Assembly (NCBI GenBank): GCA_028289425.1
Contig: JANQPL010000006.1
Coordinates: 59,128-123,127 of the forward strand
Length of the DNA: 64,000 bases
Reading direction: 5' to 3'
Source: Alphaproteobacteria bacterium
GTDB taxonomy: Bacteria > Pseudomonadota > Alphaproteobacteria > JANQMY01
Positions 17,159-26,596 of the stretch are shown here, in pieces. The translations under genes and the position numbers were made by a program. The notes under the pieces are model-generated. The model had not been told where the DNA came from. It saw only the letters and a program-made list of their open reading frames with translations, and did no database searches. Position 1 is the first letter of the stretch. Every line of letters begins with the position of its first letter.

Positions 17159-17860
17159 CTAAGATTTAGCGATTGTCCGCACGCCATTGTCGCTGCCGAC
17201 GATCAACATGTCGCACAAATCGATAAAAAGGCCGTGATCGACCACACCGGTCATGGAATCGAGAGACGAGGCCAGCCCCTCTATATTGGTCACTTTGTTA
17301 AAGGCGGCATCCACAATCAAATGCTCCCCATCGGTCACATAAGGCTCTCCGAACTGGTCTGTCCGCAGGCGGATGTTTACCTCGCCCTCGCCGTAAACGC
17401 CAAGCAGCTCGGAAATGCGTTGCTGAGTGACTCGAACACCGAACGGCACCACTTCGATTGGCAGCGGGAAATGGCCCAAATGATCGACGCACTTTGCCTC
17501 GTCCACAATGATGGCCACTTTGCGGGAGGCGGAAGCAACGATCTTTTCCCGCAACAGGGCGCCGCCGCCCCCTTTGATGAGCCGGAATGACGTGTCGACC
17601 TCATCCGCGCCATCGATTGTCAGGTCCAACCGGCCCGCGTCCCCCAAGTTTGTGAGTGGAATGCCCTCTTTTTCCGCTAGAATCCGAGTCTGCTCCGACG
17701 TGGGCACGCCCTTCACATCAAACCCGTGGCGCACGCGGGCCCCAAGGGCCGACACAAAAAACGCCGCGGTGGATCCGGTGCCCAGGCCCAGCGTCATGCC
17801 GTTTTCGACCAAATCAAGGGCCGCTTCGGCTGCCTGCTGTTTTTGGGCTTCTTTGGACAT
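17159..17860 (-). CDS. rpiA: Ribose-5-phosphate isomerase A
   Basis: 233 residues, matching RpiA, which interconverts ribulose 5-phosphate and ribose 5-phosphate in the pentose phosphate pathway. Conserved stretches are GLGTGSTAAFFV, TIDGADEVD, and KGGGGALLREKIVA with the catalytic region, followed by a normal C-terminal sheet. It is the first gene of the unit rpiA-gor-secreted orphan. The 64 bp upstream, after the metallo-beta-lactamase-fold gene, hold no evident terminator. Confidence 0.95.
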   Translation of the reverse strand: MSKEAQKQQAAEAALDLVENGMTLGLGTGSTAAFFVSALGARVRHGFDVKGVPTSEQTRILAEKEGIPLTNLGDAGRLDLTIDGADEVDTSFRLIKGGGGALLREKIVASASRKVAIIVDEAKCVDHLGHFPLPIEVVPFGVRVTQQRISELLGVYGEGEVNIRLRTDQFGEPYVTDGEHLIVDAAFNKVTNIEGLASSLDSMTGVVDHGLFIDLCDMLIVGSDNGVRTIAKS

Positions 17861-17924
17861 TTGCGACCTGCTGCTCCGGTAATCCGCTCGGGTTCAGTCA
17901 TTTACGTGAAAAGTGCGGTCAACG

Positions 17925-19253
17925 CTAGGGAGCTTGCGGTTTCAGCTTTTTTTGCACCTTGGTGAGGCGCGCCAACAGCCGAAAAATAAGGTCCGCGCGG
18001 AAGAGCGTTGCGTAGCCCAAGGTGATGCCCATGCCGTTCAGCGAGCCAATGGCGAAAGATCGCGTCAGCTTGGAGAAGCCTTCGGGCGACGCTTCGAAGC
18101 GCCCATTCACCGTCAGCGTGTCGAACCCGAAACTGTTGTCGAAAATGAACTCAAGCGAAGAGGAATGCATGGCCACATCGTGAGGTCCGTCCACCTTGTG
18201 GAAGCCATCCATCACCGACACTTCGACCACCTGATCCAGATCAGTCAACAAGATGCGCACGGGCAGAAAACCCTTAATCACTGGGTTATGCCGGGCCAGC
18301 AATGCGATTGAGTAACTGTTGTCTTCAAAAACCTGCCGGCGATAGTCTTCAAATTTCTGCTCAAGCCGTTCAACAGAAACGCTGTCTAGCGGCGCCCGTC
18401 GCGGCTTGCTTTCAACGACCGCATATTGCCCCCGCCAGAACGTCAGTGCCTCTTGATTGTCGTGGGGCGTTCCTACGGTCCACGTTTCGCCCGGCTGCAT
18501 GACAATGATATCTGCGCCGTGGCTTGGTCCGTCGGCCAGGACGTCATCAGGCGTGTTAATCCCGTCATTGAGATAGTCATTTTCTTTATTGGAGAAATAG
18601 ACATAGGACGCAAACGGGATGAGGGATTTCGCCCCAAGCTCCCGCACTTGTGTGGCCATGGTATTCAGTTTTTCGTTGGCTGCCGCCACCCTGAATTCGC
18701 GATTATCCCGCCCGCCTTTCCAAGCCGCATAGCTGAATTGGGTGAGCAACACATCCGGCGCCCCTAATTGGGCCTTCAGCTTGCGCAGCAGCGCTGGATC
18801 AGACATGGGACAGTCATTCAGATTCAAAACCGACTTGTCCCCATCGGAAACATACAAATAGGAATCGTAGAATTCCGATTTGCCGCAGACAATCTCCGTA
18901 TGGGGATCAAGTTTCACGGGGCGCCCGTCGGCCAGTTCTTGAACCCGAAACCCCTTTTTTTCGAGGAAACCGGCAACCCTGCGGTCCCGGGTTTGTTGAA
19001 ACAGAACCGTCATGGCTTGTTTGCGGTCGTCCGGCACTTGCGAAAAGAAGGCGGGGGAAAAATGATCCGGATGCTCATGAGAGACCCAGATATGGGTTAC
19101 GTCGTTCAATAAGTCCGATAGATCGTCCGGTCCTGACACCAACAGGTCCCAGCCATCATTGAATACGGCGCCGCTATACCAGGGGTCTGTCAGGATCACG
19201 CTATCGGCAGCATGAATCTTGACCGACGCATGATTAATGAAGTCGATTTTCAT
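17925..19253 (-). CDS. Metallo-beta-lactamase-fold hydrolase
   Basis: 442 residues with no signal peptide, so cytoplasmic. The N-terminal ~280 residues form an MBL-fold domain: INHASVKI at the first strand, LTDPWYSG with the fold's conserved Asp, and SHEHPDHFSP, the HxHxDH metal-binding motif. This order of motifs is close to UlaG-like and related nucleic-acid- or sugar-handling hydrolases. The C-terminal ~150 residues (from about 290) have a mixed pattern with a possible lipid-binding-like sheet (SLEFIFDNSFGFDTLTVNGRF) that I cannot assign. Substrate unknown. It lies between glmS and rpiA on the same strand and could be co-transcribed. Confidence 0.8.
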   Translation of the reverse strand: MKIDFINHASVKIHAADSVILTDPWYSGAVFNDGWDLLVSGPDDLSDLLNDVTHIWVSHEHPDHFSPAFFSQVPDDRKQAMTVLFQQTRDRRVAGFLEKKGFRVQELADGRPVKLDPHTEIVCGKSEFYDSYLYVSDGDKSVLNLNDCPMSDPALLRKLKAQLGAPDVLLTQFSYAAWKGGRDNREFRVAAANEKLNTMATQVRELGAKSLIPFASYVYFSNKENDYLNDGINTPDDVLADGPSHGADIIVMQPGETWTVGTPHDNQEALTFWRGQYAVVESKPRRAPLDSVSVERLEQKFEDYRRQVFEDNSYSIALLARHNPVIKGFLPVRILLTDLDQVVEVSVMDGFHKVDGPHDVAMHSSSLEFIFDNSFGFDTLTVNGRFEASPEGFSKLTRSFAIGSLNGMGITLGYATLFRADLIFRLLARLTKVQKKLKPQAP

Positions 19254-19306
19254 GGTCCCTGTTCACCTCCACCAGCGCGTGACCATTGTGAAGGAAATGG
19301 GACCTG

Positions 19307-21130
19307 CTATTCAACCGTAACGGATTTCGCCAGGTTGCGCGGCTGATCCGCGTCGGTGCCTTTTGCAACGGCCGTGTAATAAGCCAGCAATTGGACGGGG
19401 ATGGTGTAGAGGAACGGCGAAATAAACGGATCCGCTTCGGGCACGCGGATCTTGGCCCAGGCATCATTGCCCACATGGTCAAGGCCCTTGTCGTCGGACA
19501 TAAAGACCACCCGGCCGCCCCGGGCAATCACCTCTTGCATGTTGGACATGGTTTTGTCGAACAGGCGATCATAGGGCGCGATCACGATCACCGGCACTTG
19601 TTCGTCGATCAGCGCGATGGGGCCGTGCTTGAGTTCGCCGCCCGCATAGCCCTCTGCGTGGATGTACGAAATCTCTTTAAGCTTCAGCGCCCCTTCCAAG
19701 GCGATGGGATATTGCAGCCCGCGTCCGAAATAAAGGATGTCGCGGGTGGAGGCGAGATCGTGCGCCAAGGCTTCGATCTGCCCAGCGACACCAAGCGTCT
19801 CGGTCGTGAGGCGCGGTACTGATGTGAGTGCCCGCACCAGCCGCGTTTCGGTTTCGTCATCGATGGTCTTGCGCGCGCGTGCCGTCGCGATCGCCAGCGC
19901 CGCCAATACCATCAACTGGCAGGTAAAGGCCTTGGTCGAAGCAACGCCGATTTCAGGGCCCGCATGGATCGGGAACACCACTTCGCTTTCCCGGCCGATG
20001 GTGGACTCCACTACATTGACGATGGACGCCACGTGTTGGCCATTCTGCGCGCAATAGCGCAACGCTGCCAACGTGTCGGCCGTTTCGCCCGATTGGGAAA
20101 CAAAAATCGCAAGTCCGCCTTCGGGCATGGCCGCTTCCCGGTAGCGGAATTCTGACGCGATATCGATTTCCACGGAAACGCGCGCCAGCTGCTCAAACCA
20201 ATACTTCGCGACCATCGCGGCATAAAAAGCGGTGCCGCAGGCGGATATGGTGATCTTGGGAACCGCCGCCAGATCGAAGGGTACGCGCCCCAAATAAATT
20301 GTTTCCTGAAGCGGATCCGCATAAGCGCTGATCGTGTGCCCCAACACTTCCGGCTGTTCATGGATTTCCTTTGCCATGAAGTGGCGGTGATTGCCTTTAT
20401 CCACAAGCTGAGCGCTGGCCATCATGATGGTGAAGGGCCGCTCCACTTGATTGCCGTCCGCATCAATGATGGTGACCGCGTCGTGCCGGATTTCGGCGCA
20501 ATCGCCATCTTCCAGATAACAGACACGATTGGTCATGGGCGCCAGCGCGAAAGCATCGGAGCCCAGATACATTTCGCCATCTCCCTCACCGATCGCAAGG
20601 GGCGGACCATGGCGGGCCCCGACGATCAAATCCTCTTCCCCCTGAAAGATAATGCCCAACGCAAAAGCCCCTTCGAGCCGCGCCACCGCCAAACGGGCTG
20701 CTTCGAAATGGGATTTGCCCTCTTGCAGATAGGCCGTCACCAAATGGGCAACCACTTCCGTGTCGGTTTCGGAAGCGAAGGTGTGGCCCCCGGCTTCCAG
20801 CTCGTTTCGCAGGTCACGAAAGTTTTCGATGATACCGTTGTGAACCACCGCCACATGGGACGACACATGGGGGTGTGCGTTTTGTTCCGTAGGCGCCCCA
20901 TGGGTCGCCCAGCGGGTGTGACCGATGCCAATCTTGCCGGGCAGCGGCGACGTGGTAAGTGCATCTCCCAGATTGTTAAGCTTACCTTCCACACGGCGGC
21001 GATCGATTTGACCGTTTTCGACGGTCGCAATGCCCGCCGAGTCGTAACCGCGATACTCGAGGCGCTTCAGCGCTTCAAAAATGACCGGCGATGCTTCCGA
21101 TTTTCCGATAACACCCACTATGCCGCACAT
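19307..21130 (-). CDS. glmS: Glutamine-fructose-6-phosphate aminotransferase (isomerizing)
   Basis: 607 residues, standard for GlmS. The N-terminal glutaminase domain begins MCGIVGVIG, with Cys2 as nucleophile, and contains RRVEGKLNNL, THGAPTEQNAHPH and HNGIIENF. Two SIS sugar-isomerase domains follow, with CGTAFYAAMVAKYWFEQLA and SQSGETADTLAAL; the protein ends in the family's AKSVTVE. It makes glucosamine 6-phosphate for peptidoglycan and lipid A. It lies 15 bp after glmU in one operon, so two steps of UDP-GlcNAc synthesis are together. Confidence 0.97.
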   Translation of the reverse strand: MCGIVGVIGKSEASPVIFEALKRLEYRGYDSAGIATVENGQIDRRRVEGKLNNLGDALTTSPLPGKIGIGHTRWATHGAPTEQNAHPHVSSHVAVVHNGIIENFRDLRNELEAGGHTFASETDTEVVAHLVTAYLQEGKSHFEAARLAVARLEGAFALGIIFQGEEDLIVGARHGPPLAIGEGDGEMYLGSDAFALAPMTNRVCYLEDGDCAEIRHDAVTIIDADGNQVERPFTIMMASAQLVDKGNHRHFMAKEIHEQPEVLGHTISAYADPLQETIYLGRVPFDLAAVPKITISACGTAFYAAMVAKYWFEQLARVSVEIDIASEFRYREAAMPEGGLAIFVSQSGETADTLAALRYCAQNGQHVASIVNVVESTIGRESEVVFPIHAGPEIGVASTKAFTCQLMVLAALAIATARARKTIDDETETRLVRALTSVPRLTTETLGVAGQIEALAHDLASTRDILYFGRGLQYPIALEGALKLKEISYIHAEGYAGGELKHGPIALIDEQVPVIVIAPYDRLFDKTMSNMQEVIARGGRVVFMSDDKGLDHVGNDAWAKIRVPEADPFISPFLYTIPVQLLAYYTAVAKGTDADQPRNLAKSVTVE

Positions 21131-21145
21131 GGCTTTGCTCCAAAC

Positions 21146-22534
21146 TTACGACGATTTTTTTACGGTCGACGGATCCGGTTTCGGCCACTTGCCGTCGGCC
21201 TTTTCCGCCGCCTTTTTTTCACGATACTTGGCCGCCCACTCATCAAGCTGACGATGGGGCGGTCGGGTCACGCCCAAGGCGTTCGGATCGACGTTCTGTG
21301 AGATCACGCTGCCCGCAGCCGTGTTTGCCCCTTTGCCGATCCGTACCGGCGCGACCAACGCCGTGTTCGACCCGATGAAGACATCCTCTTCGATAACGGT
21401 CAGATGTTTGTTGAAGCCATCATAATTGCAGGTGATCGTGCCTGCACCAATATTGGAGCGGGCGCCCACAAAGGCGTCTCCCACATAGGTCAAATGATTG
21501 ATCTTGGCGCCAGGTTCGACGATGGCGTTTTTGATCTCCACGAAATTGCCCACATGCACATCCGTGCCGATCTCTGCTCCCGGACGCAGCCGCGCGAACG
21601 GACCGACAATGGCGTCCGCGCCCACATGCGTACCTTCCAAATGGCTGAAGGGTTTGATGGTCACGCCATCTTCAACCGTGACCCCCGGCCCGAACACCAC
21701 ATTTTGGCCAACGGTCACGTCCTGGCCCAGCCTTGTGTCGGCACTGAAATAGACCGTATCGGGATCATGCAGCGTCACGCCATCTTCCATAGCTTGCCGG
21801 CGGCGGCGGCGTTGAAACACCGCTTCAGCGGCCGCCAACTCCTCGCGCGAGTTGATACCCATCACCTCATCGGCCGGCGCCTCTGTGACCCGGCATGCAA
21901 TGCCCCGCTCACGTGCCAGCGCAACAATATCGGTGAGATAATACTCGCCCTTGGCATTGTCATTGGTCACCCGGTCGAGCAAGTCGAAAAGCACCTCGCC
22001 GTCAATTGCCATCAAGCCCGCATTGCACAAGGGAACGGCCCTTTGCTCGGCATTCGCGTCTTTAAACTCAATAATTGCATCCAAGGCACCGGATGAATCC
22101 GTAATCAATCGTCCGTATGCGGCGGGATCGTCCGGCCGAAAGCCCAGAACCACAACACCGGCACCGGCTTCGCGGATGGCCCGCATGTCCCGGAATGTCT
22201 CGTCACGGACTAAAGGGGTATCGGCGAACAGTACGAATACGGTGCCGTGAAATCCGTCCAACGCTTCACGGGCTGCCAGAACGGCGTGCCCGGTGCCCAA
22301 GGCGTCCTTTTGGATGGCGATAGACGCGCCCTTCGCTTCGGCGGCAACCTGGTCCATATCCGGGCCTAGCACGACAACGGTTTGGTCCGCGCCCAAGGCG
22401 CCAACCGTCGCCAGCACGTGATCCAGCATGGACCGGCCGCCGATCGCGTGGAGCACTTTAGGCAGGGCCGATTTCATGCGTGTGCCCTTGCCCGCCGCAA
22501 GGATGACCGCCGCAATCGGCGCTTGATCAGCCAT
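21146..22534 (-). CDS. glmU: Bifunctional GlcN-1-P acetyltransferase / GlcNAc-1-P uridyltransferase
   Basis: 462 residues. The N-terminal pyrophosphorylase domain has LAAGKGTRMKSALPKVLH; the C-terminal part (from about 255) is a left-handed beta-helix of hexapeptide repeats, with THVGADAIVGPFARLRPGA and IGAGTITCNYDG, the acetyltransferase active-site region. It makes UDP-GlcNAc from GlcN-1-P in the cytoplasm. AGGTGG lies six bases before the ATG. First gene of the glmU-glmS operon; the product also feeds the GnnA/GnnB-like enzymes at 11.1-13.3 kb. Confidence 0.97.
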   Translation of the reverse strand: MADQAPIAAVILAAGKGTRMKSALPKVLHAIGGRSMLDHVLATVGALGADQTVVVLGPDMDQVAAEAKGASIAIQKDALGTGHAVLAAREALDGFHGTVFVLFADTPLVRDETFRDMRAIREAGAGVVVLGFRPDDPAAYGRLITDSSGALDAIIEFKDANAEQRAVPLCNAGLMAIDGEVLFDLLDRVTNDNAKGEYYLTDIVALARERGIACRVTEAPADEVMGINSREELAAAEAVFQRRRRRQAMEDGVTLHDPDTVYFSADTRLGQDVTVGQNVVFGPGVTVEDGVTIKPFSHLEGTHVGADAIVGPFARLRPGAEIGTDVHVGNFVEIKNAIVEPGAKINHLTYVGDAFVGARSNIGAGTITCNYDGFNKHLTVIEEDVFIGSNTALVAPVRIGKGANTAAGSVISQNVDPNALGVTRPPHRQLDEWAAKYREKKAAEKADGKWPKPDPSTVKKSS

Positions 22535-22732
22535 ACAAGACCACCTTACCCATAATCCGCATGCCGGTTTTCAGTTGGGGGACCGAGCGTTTTTTTGCCA
22601 CTTGCCTGTCCGAATGCGGCGGCATGATGGCATGGGCCCGACTTTCCCAAGAAATAAAAAGATGTTTCGCATTTTTGCGTTATGAAACAGACAGAATCAT
22701 GCGATCCGAACTCCATAGTGGCGGCAAGCGCA

Positions 22733-22747
22733 TTAACAATTTTTTAA
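22733..22747. promoter_or_regulatory. Perfect CtrA-type box TTAA-N7-TTAA
   Basis: TTAACAATTTTTTAA ends 18 bp before the ATG of the phosphatase gene, in the divergent glmU/phosphatase intergenic region. The match to the full CtrA consensus is exact. Its position near the start codon would fit repression or an overlapping promoter. The run of T makes a chance match more likely than for the site at 6957. Confidence 0.45.
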
Positions 22748-22765
22748 TCGGAATTGGACGGGGGA

Positions 22766-23443
22766 ATGGGCCAGTTACCAGACGATACGACTATCATTTT
22801 TGACTTGGACGGCACCTTGGTGGACACGGCACCCGATTTGACTGAAGCCCTCAATCACGTGCTGGTGGCCGAGGGCCGGCAGGCAGTACAAGGTGACCAG
22901 GTCCGCCACATGGTCGGTCATGGGGCGCGGGAAATGATCCGTGCTGGGATGGCTGCCACGGGACCGGCCGCAAGCGAAGACGACCTTGATCGAATGATGG
23001 ACGTGTTCTTGGTGCATTATGTGGCCCATATCGCCGACAATAGCCGCCCTTTCGACGGCGTGCGGGACGTGCTCGACACCCTATTGAGTCAGCAGATTCG
23101 ATTAGGTGTGTGTACGAACAAACGGGAGCATTTGTCGGTCGCGCTATTGAAGGCGCTCAAGATGGATCACTATTTCGGCGCTATTGTCGGTGCGGACACG
23201 TTGCCGGTTCGGAAGCCCGATCCACAGCACCTGCTGGAAACCATCAACCGCGTCGGCGGCCGGCCCGACCGGGCCGTGATGGTGGGCGACAGCACCACCG
23301 ATGTGAAAGCCGCCAAGGGTGCTCATGTGCCGATCGTCGTGGTTACATTCGGTTATCCGGACGTTCCACCACAGGACCTAGGAGGCGATGTCAGCATCGA
23401 CCATTATGGGGAACTTTTAGGGGAAATTTCACGGCTGCTCTAA
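22766..23443 (+). CDS. gph: HAD-family phosphatase, phosphoglycolate phosphatase type
   Basis: 225 residues of the Gph/PGP subfamily of HAD hydrolases. Motif I FDLDGTLVDTAPDL holds the nucleophile Asp; motif II is GVCTNKRE; the lysine is in RKPDPQHL; motif III is VGDSTTDVKAAKGA. The cap domain lies at about residues 20-85. It probably removes 2-phosphoglycolate formed in DNA 3'-end repair, but related sugar phosphates are possible. I chose the ATG at 22766 over an in-frame TTG at 22754, because the product then starts close to motif I as in the family. Confidence 0.9.
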   Translation: MGQLPDDTTIIFDLDGTLVDTAPDLTEALNHVLVAEGRQAVQGDQVRHMVGHGAREMIRAGMAATGPAASEDDLDRMMDVFLVHYVAHIADNSRPFDGVRDVLDTLLSQQIRLGVCTNKREHLSVALLKALKMDHYFGAIVGADTLPVRKPDPQHLLETINRVGGRPDRAVMVGDSTTDVKAAKGAHVPIVVVTFGYPDVPPQDLGGDVSIDHYGELLGEISRLL

Positions 23444-23479
23444 ACCGCTACGATCCGCCCCTCATCATACTGATAAAGC

Positions 23480-24964
23480 CTATGGCCCATCCAATTCGGG
23501 CAACAGCGGACCTTTTTGTGGTTCCGGCGGTTGAGGGGGCCGCGAGTCCTTGCTGTAGTCGAACCTGCTGAACCGCAAAACCTCCTTGCAGGCCTCACCG
23601 CCCACATAGGGCCTCACTGAAGACGGGGCTTGCGCCTTGGAGCGGTTTACGATTGTCGGATTGTGCGGCTTCGAACCGAAGCCCCCATAGGGGGCGAGAC
23701 TCTTCAATTCATCGTCCGCATCCCGAACGCCACCGATGATCGCTCTGTCGAGCTGTTCCGAAATATATCGGTTGCGTTGACTGTCCCAGGCGCGCTCATA
23801 AGCGGGCCCTTTCCAAAGCGTGATCGACGAATCCGGGTGCTGCGCGACGGTGAAGACCAAATATTGCTCTTTGTAATGAGCATCGCAATTGCACTTGATG
23901 CCATGCTGCTGATGATAGGCGTGCGCCCTGTCAAACTCCGGCGTTCTCGGGGCAGGGCCTTGATAAACAAGCTGAGTTTTTGCGCGCCCCGCAACCGCGT
24001 GACAAGCGCGCAGTTTGAAATCCCTCTTTCCGCTGCGGGGATGAAGCACCGGCTGATAGCGCTCGAAGAAATCCCGGATCACCCGGCTGCGCGCCAGCAA
24101 GCGCCATTGGTCTTGGTTTTGCCAGTGGATCCACCAATCGATCCGATGAACGACGCTGTTATAGGGCCGCGCATTGTGGTCGACGCTCTTCGCATCTTCG
24201 GGGCAATTCCGACTGTCGCGGGTAACAGGCGGCGGCGCCGTGTCGTTTGTTTCTTGGCGCGTTTGGTCGGCACCAACTTGGCCGGTGTCTTTCCCCAAAC
24301 CGTCACCGCCATTGTAAGTGCTGGTCCCGTTGGCGCCCTCCTCATAGTCGGTCGGCTCGCCGCTTTCTTGGGTGTGCGCGGCGGTCGTGGAAGTATAATC
24401 TCCGCACCCGCTGGGTTCGGAACGATCCGGGAAATCCCGGAAGCTAATCTTGATGTGGCTTGCCCAGCTATACGGCAAAAAACCGCCGCGCAGATTGACG
24501 GCCGTGATGCATTTAAGTTCGTCTTCCTTCAAGTCGCCGGCGATGCGCGCAATATCCCATCGGGCAAGGCTTTCTTCCGACGCCCACCCTTCCTTCGCTT
24601 TTTCAACAAGGTCGTGCACGCAATATCCCATCTCTATTTCCAGAGTAGGATTAGCTTCGCGCCGCCTGTTTCTGCTTTGGAAGCGCGCTTCCGAGCCGAC
24701 CTTGCAGCCGGCCCGTTCCACCTGTTTGATCTGCGCGTCGTTCAGCTTGGCAAAGCCCGCCGCGACCACATGATCGATCACGGAGCACGCTTCTTGATCC
24801 AAAGAAAAACCTGAAATTTCAAGGGGTACCGCCGACGAGCTATTATCCGCTGCAAACCCAACCGGTGATCCGATCCCAGTCAACAACAACGCAAGCGCGG
24901 GCAATCCAAGGCGGTTGAAAACAACCCCTTGCCGGCTTGATGGCTCATTCGAAAATCTACGCAT
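23480..24964 (-). CDS. Secreted or envelope protein of unknown function
   Basis: About 494 residues. A hydrophobic stretch (LGLPALALLLTGIGSPVGFAA) near the N-terminus looks like a signal peptide cleaved after FAA. Region 1 (about 30-190) has several Cys; a Gly/Thr/Asp-rich linker (about 205-260: HTQESGEPTDYEEGANGTS...) separates it from region 2 (about 270-480), which holds WWIHWQNQDQW, CNCDAHYKEQY and an aromatic-rich core. No family is recognised. The frame can also start at TTG 24991, overlapping the exchanger stop by four bases (TTGA), or at GTG 24979; the ATG at 24964 is used because it gives the most usual signal-peptide length. Probably co-transcribed with the exchanger. Confidence 0.7.
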   Translation of the reverse strand: MRRFSNEPSSRQGVVFNRLGLPALALLLTGIGSPVGFAADNSSSAVPLEISGFSLDQEACSVIDHVVAAGFAKLNDAQIKQVERAGCKVGSEARFQSRNRRREANPTLEIEMGYCVHDLVEKAKEGWASEESLARWDIARIAGDLKEDELKCITAVNLRGGFLPYSWASHIKISFRDFPDRSEPSGCGDYTSTTAAHTQESGEPTDYEEGANGTSTYNGGDGLGKDTGQVGADQTRQETNDTAPPPVTRDSRNCPEDAKSVDHNARPYNSVVHRIDWWIHWQNQDQWRLLARSRVIRDFFERYQPVLHPRSGKRDFKLRACHAVAGRAKTQLVYQGPAPRTPEFDRAHAYHQQHGIKCNCDAHYKEQYLVFTVAQHPDSSITLWKGPAYERAWDSQRNRYISEQLDRAIIGGVRDADDELKSLAPYGGFGSKPHNPTIVNRSKAQAPSSVRPYVGGEACKEVLRFSRFDYSKDSRPPQPPEPQKGPLLPELDGP

Positions 24965-24987
24965 GGTCTGAGAGCCCACTACCCCTT

Positions 24988-26193
24988 TCAAACGCCACCC
25001 CCGAAAGGCATGTCCGGGACATTCCCGGAATATCGTATGGTGACATAAGCCACGTACAAAAAAAACAGTGCCATCGCTTCAAGAAGCGTCAATCGCAACT
25101 CGGTAAACAAGAAAAATACGAGTAATACAACCCCAAGTATCAACACCGCCAAATCGAAGTGAAAAAACGTGCCGATTGCGATGGCTTCGCCCATCGGCTG
25201 AAGGATCGCGGCAAGTCCCAACACGCCAAATATATTCACAATGCTGCTGGCGATAAAATTGCCCGAAGCGATCTCTGGTTGCCGCCTTAGCGCCGCCAGA
25301 AAGATCGTGACGATTTCAGGCAAGGCCGTGAAGAACACGATCACTGTGAGGGTAATGGCGTTGAGCGTGTCCCGTTGATTGGTGCCGTCTTCCAGCGAGC
25401 GAATCCAGACGGCCAAGGCCACCATGACCAAAAGAGAGCCAATTACCAGAGCGAATCCGCCAAACATCAAGTTAAAGACAATGCCCCGCGACCCCGCCGG
25501 GCCGTCGCTGTCAAGCCTGCGGAACTTCGGTTGAGCCCCCGCCGCAACCAGCGATCTCTCCGTTGCAAAGGAATTGATGAAGTAAAACAGCAAGCCCCCA
25601 AGCAGCAGCACACCGTCTTCGACACCCAATTGGCCCCCTCTGGAAACGAACCACAACATCAATGCAGAGGCGCCCAAGAGAACGATTCCGTCCCGGAATA
25701 CGGTGTCGAGAGTGATGTCGACTGAGCTGCCGTGATCGTCCAATTCCGGGCGTGACCCAAAGGCCACAGCCCATAGAAAAACGGTTAATGTGGTGATGAG
25801 CAGAGTGTTCACGATGGAACTGCCGACCACGATGGCGATCGGCAAGTCAGCACCGAATTCCGTAATGGTCGCGCTGCTTTCGGAGACGACGGCGATGAAT
25901 CGATTCGACCCAATCTGAACAATCTCGGCGGCGCGCTCAGCGCCGCCGGCAGCAGACGGCGCCAATCCTTCGGCCCCGATGACGTCCAGTATGACGGGAG
26001 AGAAAACGAGTGCGGCTTCAGGGGCTGCAGTGAACAGGGCGATAACGATCCCCACCCACAACGGCGAAAGCCCCGTATTCTCAGCTAAACGCGATGCACC
26101 GCGAAGAAAACGCTCACCGCCAATAATGAGAATCAGTAGCCCGCCAAGCAGAAGCAGCGCAACGTAAATCCACCCAGTGTCGCCTTCGACCAT
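24988..26193 (-). CDS. Sodium/calcium exchanger family (CaCA) membrane protein
   Basis: 401 residues, about 10-11 membrane segments, with two inverted alpha-repeats as in CaCA antiporters such as YrbG. Repeat 1 reads GIVIALFTAAPEAALVFSP, repeat 2 reads VIVFFTALPEIVTIF followed by ASGNFIASSIVNIFGVLG; the acidic residue after Pro is the ion ligand. Between them lies a longer, partly hydrophilic linker (about 205-245). It is expected to exchange Ca2+ or a related cation for Na+ or H+ in the inner membrane. GAGGGGGG lies about 9 bases before the ATG. The next gene's earliest possible start overlaps its stop, which suggests coupling with the secreted orphan. Confidence 0.85.
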   Translation of the reverse strand: MVEGDTGWIYVALLLLGGLLILIIGGERFLRGASRLAENTGLSPLWVGIVIALFTAAPEAALVFSPVILDVIGAEGLAPSAAGGAERAAEIVQIGSNRFIAVVSESSATITEFGADLPIAIVVGSSIVNTLLITTLTVFLWAVAFGSRPELDDHGSSVDITLDTVFRDGIVLLGASALMLWFVSRGGQLGVEDGVLLLGGLLFYFINSFATERSLVAAGAQPKFRRLDSDGPAGSRGIVFNLMFGGFALVIGSLLVMVALAVWIRSLEDGTNQRDTLNAITLTVIVFFTALPEIVTIFLAALRRQPEIASGNFIASSIVNIFGVLGLAAILQPMGEAIAIGTFFHFDLAVLILGVVLLVFFLFTELRLTLLEAMALFFLYVAYVTIRYSGNVPDMPFGGGV

Positions 26194-26596
26194 GCTCTAC
26201 GCCCCCCTCAAGGCAGCTTACGCGGCGAGCGATACGCAAAAGACCCCTCAATCTGGGGTTTACCATATATCAATGTGGCAAGGTAAACAAAGCGATGGAA
26301 GCGTGTGCGGCAGTTTTCTGGGCCAATTTGTGATTGCGGTCACGCAAATTCGGATCCACTTTAACCATCAAAACCTCCCGCGCCGGCAGCGCAAATCCTG
26401 CAAGCAACGGTTATGTGACAAACGTCAATGGCCGTGACTCCTCATACGGCTTATATTAAGGTTACCGAACAGGCTGGTTGACATTTTCGCCGCACGTCGC
26501 GGTGAAGGGTATGGTCGATCAGATTTGCGTATTGCCGGCTCTGCGGGGGGTATTTTGATTGCCATTGTCGCAGACGCCTATTGGGTGGGTGCGTCT
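26194..26596. other. 403-bp divergent intergenic region
   Basis: It separates the exchanger (minus) from the Sel1/PG-binding protein (plus). It contains a TTAACCAT half-site at 26361-26368 of the CtrA type and AT-rich patches near 26260 and 26450. No RNA gene, hairpin terminator or further reading frame can be supported. Part of the right end may be coding if the downstream gene starts at the in-frame TTG at 26525. Confidence 0.4.

Noticed and set aside
23630..24814. 394-codon open frame on the plus strand across the secreted orphan
   Set aside because: I preferred the minus-strand frame because it has a signal peptide and a coupled start at the exchanger stop. The plus frame lacks a ribosome-binding site and is Arg-rich. 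Since the minus-strand protein has no known family, this choice is less certain than the others.
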